A DNA stretch of 45,703 bases, taken from Sphingopyxis flava (lineage in GTDB: Bacteria; Pseudomonadota; Alphaproteobacteria; Sphingomonadales; Sphingomonadaceae). Of the stretch, positions 16,792 to 24,634 are shown piece by piece. Position 1 is the first letter of the stretch; each line of letters begins with the position of its first letter. The stretch covers positions 1-45,703 of the forward strand of contig NZ_FUYP01000028.1 in assembly GCF_900168005.1 (NCBI RefSeq), written 5' to 3'. Below the pieces are notes generated by a model. It was not told where the DNA came from, ran no database searches, and worked only from the letters and a program-made list of their open reading frames with translations. Made by a program: the position numbers and the translations under genes.

Positions 16792-17927
16792 TGACAGCCA
16801 AGGCGATCGTCGATCCCCGTGACAATGTCCTCGGGCGAGCGCGCGTCACCGATACAACTGAGCTTGAAATATTCTATGGCGAGCTTGCGAAGCGCAATGC
16901 TGGCGCATTTTGGAAACGGGCCAATGCCATCGAGCCGTGGGAGCCCGAGACGCGCTATCGCCCGACGTTGTGGCGCTATGCCCATATGCGCGACATGTGT
17001 CTGCGCGCGATCGAGCTGGTCAAACCCGACGAAGCGGGACGACGCGTCGTCACCCTCCTCAACGACAGCGATGCAGGGCGGGAGAATACGGCGGTGTGCG
17101 GCTGGCTGTTCAGCGGCATGCAGGCGATGCGACCGGGAGAGATTACCCCTGCGCACAAGCACACCGCCTCGGCGCACCGGTTCATCATGGAAGGGAAGGG
17201 CGCCTATACCGTCGTCGATGGCCATCCGATCACTCTTGGCGTCAATGATTATGTTTTGACCCCCAATGGCTGCTGGCACGATCATGGGGTCGATGCCGAA
17301 GGTGAGGTGTCGATCTGGCAGGACGGGCTCGACATTCCGCTGATGAACTGTCTAGAGACCAATTTCTATGCGGTTTATGATGCGCCTGCACAGGCCGCCG
17401 CCTTCCCGGTCAACGATCTGCCGCAAAGCTATGGCGGCGCGGGGCTGCGGCCCGAAGGCATTGCGGCGTGGGACAAGGCCTATTCGCCGGTGATGGTCTA
17501 TCGCTGGGATGCCGTGCGCGACGCGCTGCGCAACCTTGCAGAAGTATCCGAAGGATCGCCTTTCGATGGCCATATGATGCGCTATGCGAACCCGCTGACT
17601 GGCGGCTGGGCCCTTCAGACCATGGGCGCTCATATGCAGCGGCTCCCAGGGGGTTTTCGCGGCAAGGCGCATCGGCATACCGGCAACGTCATCTATAATG
17701 TTGCAGGCGGGCAGGGCTATTCGATCATTGGCGGCCAGCGTTTTGACTGGCAGACGCACGATATCTTCTGCGTGCCGGCGTGGACGTGGCACGAGCATGT
17801 CAACCTCGATCCTGTCGACGAGGCATTTCTTTTCTCCTTCAACGACTTTCCCGTGATGGAGGCGCTCGGCGTTCGGATCGAGGATGTTTTCAAGGATAAT
17901 GACGGACGTCAAATATGCGCTTTGTGA
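16791..17927 (+). CDS. gentisate 1,2-dioxygenase-like bicupin, proposed 5-hydroxyanthranilate dioxygenase
   Basis: 378 residues from the ATG at 16791 (GTG at 16788 also possible); GAGGAGG lies just upstream. Two cupin domains are visible. The first holds the iron ligands His122, His124 (PAHKHTASAHRF) and His163 (NGCWHDHG); the second has KAHRHTGNVIYNVAGGQGYS and VPAWTWHEHVN. This matches the gentisate/salicylate/1-hydroxy-2-naphthoate dioxygenase family, which cuts between the carboxyl-bearing carbon and its hydroxyl-bearing neighbour. The residue before Arg130 is His where gentisate enzymes usually have Leu (recalled, not aligned). 5-Hydroxyanthranilate is gentisate with NH2 instead of OH at C2, so it is the natural substrate candidate here. 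It overlaps the next gene by 13 bases. Confidence 0.85.
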   Translation: MTAKAIVDPRDNVLGRARVTDTTELEIFYGELAKRNAGAFWKRANAIEPWEPETRYRPTLWRYAHMRDMCLRAIELVKPDEAGRRVVTLLNDSDAGRENTAVCGWLFSGMQAMRPGEITPAHKHTASAHRFIMEGKGAYTVVDGHPITLGVNDYVLTPNGCWHDHGVDAEGEVSIWQDGLDIPLMNCLETNFYAVYDAPAQAAAFPVNDLPQSYGGAGLRPEGIAAWDKAYSPVMVYRWDAVRDALRNLAEVSEGSPFDGHMMRYANPLTGGWALQTMGAHMQRLPGGFRGKAHRHTGNVIYNVAGGQGYSIIGGQRFDWQTHDIFCVPAWTWHEHVNLDPVDEAFLFSFNDFPVMEALGVRIEDVFKDNDGRQICAL

Positions 17928-18823
17928 CCTATCGCACGCTCGAGATCGAACCGCGCCTCGGCCTTCTTCACGCCGGGCTGGTGGTCGATGTCGAATATTT
18001 TGGCGCGGCGATCGGGCATGACCTTCCCTCGACGATGCTCGATTTCATCGATCTGGGTCCGGTGGCCCTGCGCTTCCTCGAGGAGAGCTTGGCCAGCGGC
18101 ACGAGCGCGGATTTCGTCGGCACCTCGCTTCCGGAAGGCAATGTCGCGCTCCTCGCGCCGATCCCGCGTCCGCGCAAGAATATCTTCGGCATCGGTCTCA
18201 ATTACACCGAGCATGTGGCCGAATCGGCCCGCAGCCTCGACACGTCGGGCGAATTGCCGCAGCAACCCGTGATTTTCTCCAAGCCGCCCACCGCGGTCGC
18301 TGCGTGGAATGATCCCATCGGTCATAATGGCAGAGTGACAAGGCAGCTCGACTGGGAGACCGAGCTTGCCGTCGTCATCGGCCAGACGGCGCGCCGCGTC
18401 GCTGAGGCGCGCGCGCTCGATCACGTCTTTGGCTATACCGTCATCAACGACGTCTCGGCACGCGATTGCCGCCGCGCGGGACAGTGGATCGTATCTAAGG
18501 GTCAGGACAGTTTCGCGCCGATGGGGCCCTGCATCGTCACCGCCGACGAGATCGGCGATCCCCAGGATCTCACGCTCAAGACACGCGTCAACGGTGTTGA
18601 AAAGCAGAACGGCAACACGCGCTTCATGCTCTTTAACGTCGCGCAGCTGATAGCCGAGATTTCGAGCGTGATGACGCTCGAACCCGGTGACATCATCGCA
18701 ACTGGCACTCCTGCCGGCGTCGGCGCCGGTCGCGACCCGCAGGAGTTCCTGTGGCCAGGTGACATCGTCGAATGCGAGATCGAGAAAATCGGCATGTTGC
18801 GCAACCCCGTGGTCGCTGTCTGA
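17915..18823 (+). CDS. fumarylacetoacetate hydrolase family protein, proposed acylpyruvate hydrolase
   Basis: 302 residues; MRFVTYRTLEIEPRLGLLH is a typical family start. The C-terminal FAH domain begins at about residue 85 (KNIFGIGLNYTEHV) and holds the metal site in QLDWETELAVVIGQTA (E-x-E pattern), NDVSARD, and GDIIATGTPAGVG near the end. FAH-family enzymes hydrolyse beta-diketo acids such as fumarylpyruvate, maleylpyruvate and fumarylacetoacetate. As last gene of the operon it would split the ring-cleavage product into pyruvate and maleate or fumarate. No maleylpyruvate isomerase is encoded here, so either maleylpyruvate is cut directly or the isomerase is elsewhere. Confidence 0.88.
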   Translation: MRFVTYRTLEIEPRLGLLHAGLVVDVEYFGAAIGHDLPSTMLDFIDLGPVALRFLEESLASGTSADFVGTSLPEGNVALLAPIPRPRKNIFGIGLNYTEHVAESARSLDTSGELPQQPVIFSKPPTAVAAWNDPIGHNGRVTRQLDWETELAVVIGQTARRVAEARALDHVFGYTVINDVSARDCRRAGQWIVSKGQDSFAPMGPCIVTADEIGDPQDLTLKTRVNGVEKQNGNTRFMLFNVAQLIAEISSVMTLEPGDIIATGTPAGVGAGRDPQEFLWPGDIVECEIEKIGMLRNPVVAV

Positions 18824-18862
18824 GCGCCCTCGCTTGCCCCCATATGAACGGGACGGGGCTTA

Positions 18863-18882
18863 TGCGACAATTTGCGACAATT
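18863..18882 (+). promoter_or_regulatory. tandem 10-bp repeats, candidate response-regulator site
   Basis: TGCGACAATT occurs twice head to tail (18863-18872 and 18873-18882), 105 bases before the EF-hand start. OmpR/PhoB-type regulators bind such direct repeats with 10-11 bp period. The same TGCGACA core recurs three times upstream of the RcnB-like gene at 42870. The likely binder is the response regulator encoded at 19741. Confidence 0.5.
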
Positions 18883-18987
18883 TTCCCTCTCCGCGGCAAG
18901 AGACTGGGACAAGTCGACCCTAGAAGGCTTTCATCGGGACCCGGCTCTCCCCCTTCTCGCGAGGGTCCCCTGACAGGAGTTCGTGAC

Positions 18988-19608
18988 GTGAAGAAGATGA
19001 CGATTTTGACATTGGGCGCGGCGCTGATCGCCGCACCTGCGCTGGCCGCCCCTGGCGAGCGCGGCATGGGCGATGCCGAGGGCAACCGTGTGCTGACCCG
19101 CGCCGAGGCGCAGACGGGCGCAGCGAACATGTTCGCCAAGATGGACATCAACAAGGACGGCAAGCTCGATGCAGCCGACCAGGCAGCGCGCCAGGCCGCG
19201 ATGCAGGCGAAGCGCTTCGCCGCGCTCGACGCCAATTCGGACGGCAGCATCAGCAAGACCGAGTGGGACCAGCATAATTCACGCCGTGAGGCCAAGCGCG
19301 CCGAAAGGAAGGAAAAGCGTAGTGCCGAGGCTAGCGAGGCCGGTGAGGGCAAGCGCGGCCTGCGCGGCCTGCACGGCAAGCGGGGCGGTCATCACGGCAT
19401 GCGAGGCCATCAGGGCATGATGATGAAGGCCGACACCAACGGCGACAAGGCGATCAGTCAAGCCGAGTTCGAGGCTGCTGCGCTCGCGCGCTTTGACCGG
19501 CTCGATACAAACAAGGACGGCCAGGTGACGGCCGAAGAACGCCGGGCCCAGCGCGCGGCATGGAAGGCAAAGCGGGGGCAGCGCGCCGCTGCTCCGGCCT
19601 CCGAATAA
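18988..19608 (+). CDS. exported EF-hand calcium-binding protein
   Basis: 206 residues with GTG start at 18988, eight bases after AGGAG. An N-terminal signal peptide (MKKMTILTLGAALIAAPALAA) directs it to the periplasm. Four EF-hand-like loops are visible: DINKDGKLDAAD, DANSDGSISKTE, DTNGDKAISQAE and DTNKDGQVTAEE, each with the D-x-N/D-x-D/N-G spacing. Between loops 2 and 3 lies a Lys/Arg/Glu then Gly/His-rich linker (GKRGGHHGMRGHQGMM), which could bind metal. It precedes a two-component system whose sensor is periplasmic; the two may form a metal or cation sensing module. The tandem repeats at 18863-18882 suggest control by that regulator. Confidence 0.85.
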   Translation: MKKMTILTLGAALIAAPALAAPGERGMGDAEGNRVLTRAEAQTGAANMFAKMDINKDGKLDAADQAARQAAMQAKRFAALDANSDGSISKTEWDQHNSRREAKRAERKEKRSAEASEAGEGKRGLRGLHGKRGGHHGMRGHQGMMMKADTNGDKAISQAEFEAAALARFDRLDTNKDGQVTAEERRAQRAAWKAKRGQRAAAPASE

Positions 19609-19689
19609 TTTGGCCGAAGACCGGCTGAAGGCAGGCTTTCCTCTTCTCCCTGGCATTGCCTTTGCGCCTGGTCCCTGCCAGCACGGTAT

Positions 19690-19718
19690 CGCCCACCGGC
19701 CCCCGCGGCCGGTGGGCG
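19690..19718 (+). terminator. 12-bp perfect hairpin between EF-hand gene and response regulator
   Basis: CGCCCACCGGCC, a five-base loop, then GGCCGGTGGGCG: a fully paired GC-rich stem ending 22 bases before the response-regulator start. There is no T-run. It may be a terminator for the EF-hand transcript or a structure that sets read-through into the regulator genes. Confidence 0.45.
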
Positions 19719-19740
19719 AACCGGTATCCAAAGCAGGGTT

Positions 19741-20478
19741 ATGATGACCGATAGCGACGCGCCCCGCATTCTGTTGATCGACGATGAACCGTCGATCCGC
19801 GAGCCGCTTGGCGAGTATCTTGCAGCCCAGGGCTTCGCCGTCAGCGATGCGGCGAGTGCAGCGGAAGCCCGTTCGATCCTGCGTGCCAAGAGCATCGACC
19901 TTGTCGTCAGCGACATCATGATGCCGGGCGAAGATGGACTCTCGCTGACCCGGCATCTGCGCGAGACCAGCAGCATCCCCGTGATCCTGCTCACGGCGCG
20001 CGCCGAGGACACCGAGCGGATCATCGGGCTTGAAATCGGGGCCGATGATTATGTCGTCAAACCTTTCAATCCACGCGAACTGGTCGCGCGCATCCGGACA
20101 GTGCTGCGCCGCACGCAGCAGGGCGGCCGCGCCCTCGACCCGGGCGGTACGAGCTACGCCTTCGGGCCTTGGGTCCTGCGCGAAGTCGAGCGCGTGCTTG
20201 TGAATGAGGCGGGTGAGGAAGTGACGCTCTCTTCGGGCGAATATCACCTGCTCCGCGCGCTGGTACGCCATCCGCGGCAGGTGATGAGCCGCGACCGCCT
20301 GCTCGACATGGTGCGGGGCCGCGAGGCCGATATTTTTGACCGCGCGATCGACAATCTGGTGAGCCGCCTGCGCAAGAAGATCGAAGAAGACCCCGCGCGA
20401 CCGCAGTTCGTGAAGACGGTGTGGGGCGGCGGCTACACGCTGGCGTGCGAGGTCAGGCGGCTGGGCCCCGCATCATGA
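19741..20478 (+). CDS. OmpR-family response regulator
   Basis: 245 residues (a second ATG follows at once). The receiver domain has the acidic pair in LLIDDEPSIRE, the phosphorylated Asp in VVSDIMMPGEDG, the Thr in ILLTARAED and the Lys in DYVVKPFNP. The C-terminal winged helix starts after about residue 130 and ends with DRAIDNLVSRLRKKIEEDP and VWGGGYTL, typical of OmpR/PhoB proteins. Its stop overlaps the kinase start (ATGA), so the two are co-translated. Candidate target sites are the tandem TGCGACA repeats at 18863-18882 and 43451-43480. Confidence 0.93.
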   Translation: MMTDSDAPRILLIDDEPSIREPLGEYLAAQGFAVSDAASAAEARSILRAKSIDLVVSDIMMPGEDGLSLTRHLRETSSIPVILLTARAEDTERIIGLEIGADDYVVKPFNPRELVARIRTVLRRTQQGGRALDPGGTSYAFGPWVLREVERVLVNEAGEEVTLSSGEYHLLRALVRHPRQVMSRDRLLDMVRGREADIFDRAIDNLVSRLRKKIEEDPARPQFVKTVWGGGYTLACEVRRLGPAS

Positions 20479-21812
20479 CGCTGCGCCTGTGGCCCAAGAG
20501 CCTGATCGGTCAGCTTGTCTTTGCCGTGGCGGTCACGCTGTTCGTCGCCCAGGCGATCAACTTTGCGCTCCTGGTCCGCGGGCAGAAACAGCAGCAGCTT
20601 GCCCATGGCGGCGGTATGGCGGTGGCGCGGATCATCGATGCGGTCGAACGGGACCGGCGCGGCGAGCGCGAGGCGCGGGGTCATGCGGGCGAGGGGCGCG
20701 AGCGCGTCCAGCGGCTTCGCATTTCGGGGGCGCCGCCGAGCGTGCCGCCTCATGCCGTTCCGCGTCCCGATCTTGCTCGATATGTCGGAGGGCTGATGGC
20801 CGAGGCCGAAGTGCAGGCGGATTCGGTGGAGGCATGGGCCCTCCCACCGCGAAACCTCCGCCGACGCGCCAATTTTCCCGGGCAAACAGTCATCGTCGTT
20901 GCGAAAGTAGGCGCCCAATTTTATGCCGTTCGCAGCCGCATTCCGGCGGGAGGCAATCGCCTGCAGGGCTTCCTGCTGTGGCAGACGCTCTCGCTCTATC
21001 TCTTGCTCCTCATTCCAATTCTCGTGATTGCATGGCGCGCAGCGGCGCCGCTGCGCGGCTTGACGCGCGCAGCGCGGGCCAACCCGGCGCAGCGCGATGC
21101 CGAGCCGCTCGCCGAGGCAGGCCCCTCGGACGTGCGTGACCTTATCGGTGCCTTTAACGCCTATCGGGCGCGGATCGCGGCGATGCTCGCGGACAAGGAC
21201 CGGATGCTCGGTGCGGTTGGGCACGATCTGCGCACGCCGCTTGCGAGCCTTCGCGTGCGCGTCGAGCAGGTCGACGATGCTTTGCTGCGCGACAAGATGA
21301 TTGCCTCGATCGAGGAAATGACGGCGATGCTCGCCGATATTCTGGCGCTCGCGCGCGCGGGAGCGGGGACCGATGCCCGCGAACGCGTCGCGCTTGACGG
21401 GCTCGTTACCGATCTTGTCGCCGACTACCGCGAGCAGGGTCTCGATGTCATCGTGGAAAGCGCGGTCGACGCCGCCGTCACGGCCCGGCCCCTGTTGCTG
21501 CGCCGGGCGCTTCGCAATCTGGTCGACAATGCGGTCGCCTACGGCGTTCGCGCCCGCCTGTCGGTTGGCGCGGCCGATGGTTGGGCGCGGATTACCGTGT
21601 CAGACGATGGTCCAGGTCTCACCGACGAGCAGATTCGCACGCTCGTCGAACCCTTCGCGCGCGGCGAGGAGTCGCGCAACCGGGCGACCGGCGGCGCGGG
21701 TCTTGGGCTCTCCATCGCGCGCGAGATCGCGCAAGGCGAGGGCGGAAGCTTGACGCTTGCCAACCGTGCGGGCGGCGGCCTCGATGCGGTGATCACCTTG
21801 CCGGCCGCTTGA
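20475..21812 (+). CDS. sensor histidine kinase
   Basis: 445 residues from the ATG at 20475. The first membrane segment is at about residues 8-30 and the second at about 172-192, enclosing a periplasmic sensor region of roughly 140 residues rich in Arg and Pro. A HAMP-like linker follows, then the dimerisation motif GHDLRTPLASLRVRVEQ with the phospho-accepting His, the N box LVDNAVAYG, DDGPGL and GGAGLGLSIARE. It pairs with the upstream regulator. The sensor region has no recognisable domain; the neighbouring EF-hand protein hints at a cation or envelope signal, which is inference. Confidence 0.92.
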   Translation: MTLRLWPKSLIGQLVFAVAVTLFVAQAINFALLVRGQKQQQLAHGGGMAVARIIDAVERDRRGEREARGHAGEGRERVQRLRISGAPPSVPPHAVPRPDLARYVGGLMAEAEVQADSVEAWALPPRNLRRRANFPGQTVIVVAKVGAQFYAVRSRIPAGGNRLQGFLLWQTLSLYLLLLIPILVIAWRAAAPLRGLTRAARANPAQRDAEPLAEAGPSDVRDLIGAFNAYRARIAAMLADKDRMLGAVGHDLRTPLASLRVRVEQVDDALLRDKMIASIEEMTAMLADILALARAGAGTDARERVALDGLVTDLVADYREQGLDVIVESAVDAAVTARPLLLRRALRNLVDNAVAYGVRARLSVGAADGWARITVSDDGPGLTDEQIRTLVEPFARGEESRNRATGGAGLGLSIAREIAQGEGGSLTLANRAGGGLDAVITLPAA

Positions 21813-21844
21813 GTTCAGCCCCCAGATTGGAGGGAAGATGAACG

Positions 21845-22651
21845 TCAAGCGTAAATCGCGATGGCCTGGCTTCCGCTGAGAACCGGCTCACCCGCGCGGT
21901 TCCACAGCATCATGTCCTGCACCGAGAGGCCGGCGCGCGCATAGCCCGTCTTTGCCGACAGGAGCCACCAGCCGCCCTCGGTGCGCGGGGTTGCGGTCAG
22001 CATGTTGACCGTCCAGTTCATCGAACTGATAGGGCCAAACTCGGTGAACAGCGCCATCGCGGCGGGAGGTAGCGCATCGCCCATTGCAAGGAGGGCGACC
22101 GCCGGGTGACAGGCGGGTTCCTCGACAAAGCGAACCCAGGTCAGATATTCGCCGACGTCGCTCCTCCACGCGAAGCGCGGGCCGGTGGTCGGGCGCATGT
22201 CGAAATGCCGGGTGAAGGCCGGCCGGACCTTATGGTCGGGGACCGGTGCGAGCGTTTCCGGGTCCGGGGCCTCGGGCATTGTCAGCCGGTTGTGGTCGAG
22301 GTGACTTGGCCGGTCGGGCGAGAAGGCGAAAACCGCAGCCGTCCCGAAGCCCGAGGCGCTCGTAACCCCTGCATCGACGAACAGGCTCGATTTCGACTGG
22401 CGCAGCACGCGCGTTTCGATGGTGCAGTCGCCGCCCACCGGCCCGACAAAGCTGATCTGCGCATAGCGCAGCGGAGCCTCGCTCGGATGGATCGCCATCG
22501 TGCCGGCGAGCGCGAGCGCTGAACTGATCCCGCCATAGGCCGTGCGGCCTTGCATCCAGCCTTCATCGATATGGGCCCTGGCGCGGCCATCCTCCACCTT
22601 CAGTGTGGCAAGAAGCGTGTCGAGAGCAGACAGGGAGGGGCGGTCAGTCAT
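21845..22651 (-). CDS. acyl-CoA thioesterase family protein (double hotdog)
   Basis: 268 residues, starting at the ATG at 22651; upstream open frame is discarded as non-protein-like. Two hotdog domains are recognisable: the first with EGWMQGRTAYGGISSALALAG and RYAQISFVGPV, the second with EYLTWVRFVEEP, SSMNWTVNML and a final AGEPVLSGSQAIAIY. This is the TesB-like thioesterase arrangement that hydrolyses acyl-CoA esters. It lies just upstream (in transcription) of nothing and just downstream of the saccharopine-dehydrogenase-like gene, same strand, 103 bases apart, so they may share a transcript in lipid metabolism. Confidence 0.85.
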   Translation of the reverse strand: MTDRPSLSALDTLLATLKVEDGRARAHIDEGWMQGRTAYGGISSALALAGTMAIHPSEAPLRYAQISFVGPVGGDCTIETRVLRQSKSSLFVDAGVTSASGFGTAAVFAFSPDRPSHLDHNRLTMPEAPDPETLAPVPDHKVRPAFTRHFDMRPTTGPRFAWRSDVGEYLTWVRFVEEPACHPAVALLAMGDALPPAAMALFTEFGPISSMNWTVNMLTATPRTEGGWWLLSAKTGYARAGLSVQDMMLWNRAGEPVLSGSQAIAIYA

Positions 22652-22754
22652 GGGAGGGCTCTTCTTTGATGGCTCATCGTGCCTTGCCGGGACGAGGGTT
22701 TGCGCTGCGCCTCGACGCATCGGGCAAGTCCGAAACAAGCGATGGGACTGGCGG

Positions 22755-23927
22755 TCAATCCTCGATCTGGAAAGTCAAACCGGCCTCGCGCGTCAGCCGG
22801 CCGATGAGCAGCTCACCCAATAGCGCGCCGGGTGTCCAAACACCGCCTTCGCCCTTGCTTTCGAGCAATGCCATAGCTGTTTCTGCGAGCATTTTTGAAG
22901 TGGAGCCATAGCCCGGGTCGCGGTCGCCCTGAACGCTTGCCCGGACCTCGCGGCCGTCTGGATACTCGCCGATGAAGAGAATGTCGTAAAAGCCTTGTTC
23001 GCGCTGTTCCTTGCTCGGGCCCTCGCCAGGTTTCAGCTTCGCGTCGCCGAAGGGATTGGCTTTCGCCATCGCCTCGGCCATCGCCTTGCCGGCATCGCCG
23101 ATCGTTGTCATCACCATCTCGTCATAGACGAGGTCCTTCCCCCAGATATGACCGAGGAGGAAATTGGTGCGGTGGACATTCTTGGTGTTGATCGGCGCCA
23201 TCACGAATGGCGCCGTCCAGGTCCCCGCCGCGGGATCATATTCGGGGATGAGGCCGGTTGGTTGATGCGGTCCCTCGAACCCGGGGGTAAGGGCAAAGGA
23301 TGACTGGAGGAGAAGCGCGAGCGAAGGCTTTTTGGCAACAGCCCTCAAGGTTTCGCTGAGGCTCGCGATAGTGCCGCCCGAGGCGCCGCCTTGCATCTTG
23401 CGCACCCGGCCCTTGACGCGCGGTGCGGGGATGCCGTGGCGCTTCACCGCCTCCGCCTGCAGGAACAGCACACCAAGGTCGAACGGGATCGAATCGAACC
23501 CGCAGCTGAAGGTGATGCGTGCACCCGACTGCTGAGCGGCCGCCTGATGCGTGTCGATCATCTCGCGCATCCAACCCGGCTCGCCGCACAGATCCGCGTA
23601 GGCGGTTCCTTGGCGAACGCAGGCGGCGACGAGTGCGCTGCCGTAGAGCTGATAGGGACCGACGGTCGTCAGGATGACGCGAGTGCGCGCTGCCATCGCA
23701 TCGAGGCTTTGTGGGTCGCCCGCGTCGGCGATGACCAGCGGCGTGTTGCCGGGCGCGCCGATCAGCTCGCGCACTTCGGCGAGCTTGCCCGCGCTGCGCC
23801 CCGCCATCGCCCATTTGGGCGCGTCTCCTCTCCCTGCGTAATGCGCGGCAAGATATTCCGCAACGAGCCGCCCGGTGAATCCCGTGGCGCCATAGACGAT
23901 GATGTCGAACTCGCGCGTGTCCGCCAT
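22755..23927 (-). CDS. saccharopine dehydrogenase-like / trans-acting enoyl reductase family protein
   Basis: 390 residues. The N-terminal Rossmann loop is IVYGATGFTGRLVAEYLA, and further signatures are ILTTVGPYQLYG, TAYADLCGEPGWMREMID, FSCGFDSIPFDLG and MQGGASGGTIASL. These match the family that includes the mycobacterial trans-acting enoyl reductase, which reduces polyketide double bonds, rather than true lysine-pathway saccharopine dehydrogenases. Function in this organism is likely in lipid or CoA-ester metabolism, given the thioesterase next to it. The substrate cannot be read from sequence. Confidence 0.85.
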   Translation of the reverse strand: MADTREFDIIVYGATGFTGRLVAEYLAAHYAGRGDAPKWAMAGRSAGKLAEVRELIGAPGNTPLVIADAGDPQSLDAMAARTRVILTTVGPYQLYGSALVAACVRQGTAYADLCGEPGWMREMIDTHQAAAQQSGARITFSCGFDSIPFDLGVLFLQAEAVKRHGIPAPRVKGRVRKMQGGASGGTIASLSETLRAVAKKPSLALLLQSSFALTPGFEGPHQPTGLIPEYDPAAGTWTAPFVMAPINTKNVHRTNFLLGHIWGKDLVYDEMVMTTIGDAGKAMAEAMAKANPFGDAKLKPGEGPSKEQREQGFYDILFIGEYPDGREVRASVQGDRDPGYGSTSKMLAETAMALLESKGEGGVWTPGALLGELLIGRLTREAGLTFQIED

Positions 23928-23997
23928 GGGAGCCTCCCTTTACGTAAACGTTAAGTGGAGGCTAGCGCAGGCCGAAAGAGATGCCAAGCGCGAAGCG

Positions 23998-24513
23998 TCA
24001 TCGACGCCAGAAAGGACGCTTTTCCACGATGACGGCGGATTCGCCGGCCATCTCGGCGCGGCCTTCTGCGCGCGCGGCGCGCAGCTCAGCTTCGCTGGCG
24101 CGGCGTTCGGCCTCATATTTTGCATGCTCGTCGCGCCGGCGCTGGCGAAGGGCGTCATAGCTCCAGCGCGTATGACCATAGCCGAAGAGGCAAAGCAGGC
24201 CGCCGGCGATTGCAAGATTCTTCATGGCGGCCATTGCCTGCACCGGGTCGGTGAACTCGCGGTGGAAGAAGAGGATGGTGAGGAGCACGAAGACCGCAAG
24301 GAGGATCGACCACAGCCGCGTGGCGACCCCGAAGATGAGGCACAAGGCCGCGAGAAGCTCGAATAAGCCCGTCGGCACAGCGAGGGCGCCGGGAAGCCCT
24401 GCGGCGGCAATCATTGCATGGGTGTCCGACACATGGATCAGCTTGCTGATCCCGGAGACGAGGAAAATGACGGCGATGAACAGGCGGCCGAAGAAGACGG
24501 CGATCATGGACAT
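23998..24513 (-). CDS. DoxX family membrane protein
   Basis: 171 residues; ATG at 24513 with GGAGGA five bases upstream. Four membrane segments are visible: FFGRLFIAVIFLVSGISKL, the region around residues 45-65 (GLFELLAALCLIFGVA), 68-85 (WSILLAVFVLLTILFF) and 95-110 (MKNLAIAGGLLCLFGYG). These are the features of DoxX/SURF4-type proteins. The C-terminal 55 residues are a soluble, Arg/Glu/Ala-rich helix with repeated RRASEAELRAARAEGRAE-like pattern, which may be a coiled coil. DoxX-like proteins take part in redox and thiol stress in other bacteria; the role here is unknown. Confidence 0.85.
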   Translation of the reverse strand: MSMIAVFFGRLFIAVIFLVSGISKLIHVSDTHAMIAAAGLPGALAVPTGLFELLAALCLIFGVATRLWSILLAVFVLLTILFFHREFTDPVQAMAAMKNLAIAGGLLCLFGYGHTRWSYDALRQRRRDEHAKYEAERRASEAELRAARAEGRAEMAGESAVIVEKRPFWRR

Positions 24514-24634
24514 GGGGGATCCTCCGTTTTTCGCGCCCCGTCCGCTTGTGCGAAGGACGCTCGGGACGCCGGGAGGTTCCGCCTGTTGACGGGGGCGAGG
24601 AGATCAGAGCTTTGGCTGCCGTCGGCCCGCCCGT

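Noticed and set aside
12131..18823. Reading the operon as the ordinary kynurenine-anthranilate pathway plus an unrelated gentisate module
   Set aside because: All genes overlap by 1-13 bases and no anthranilate-degrading gene is present; the hydroxylase and C-N hydrolase would then have no role. It remains the main alternative to test.
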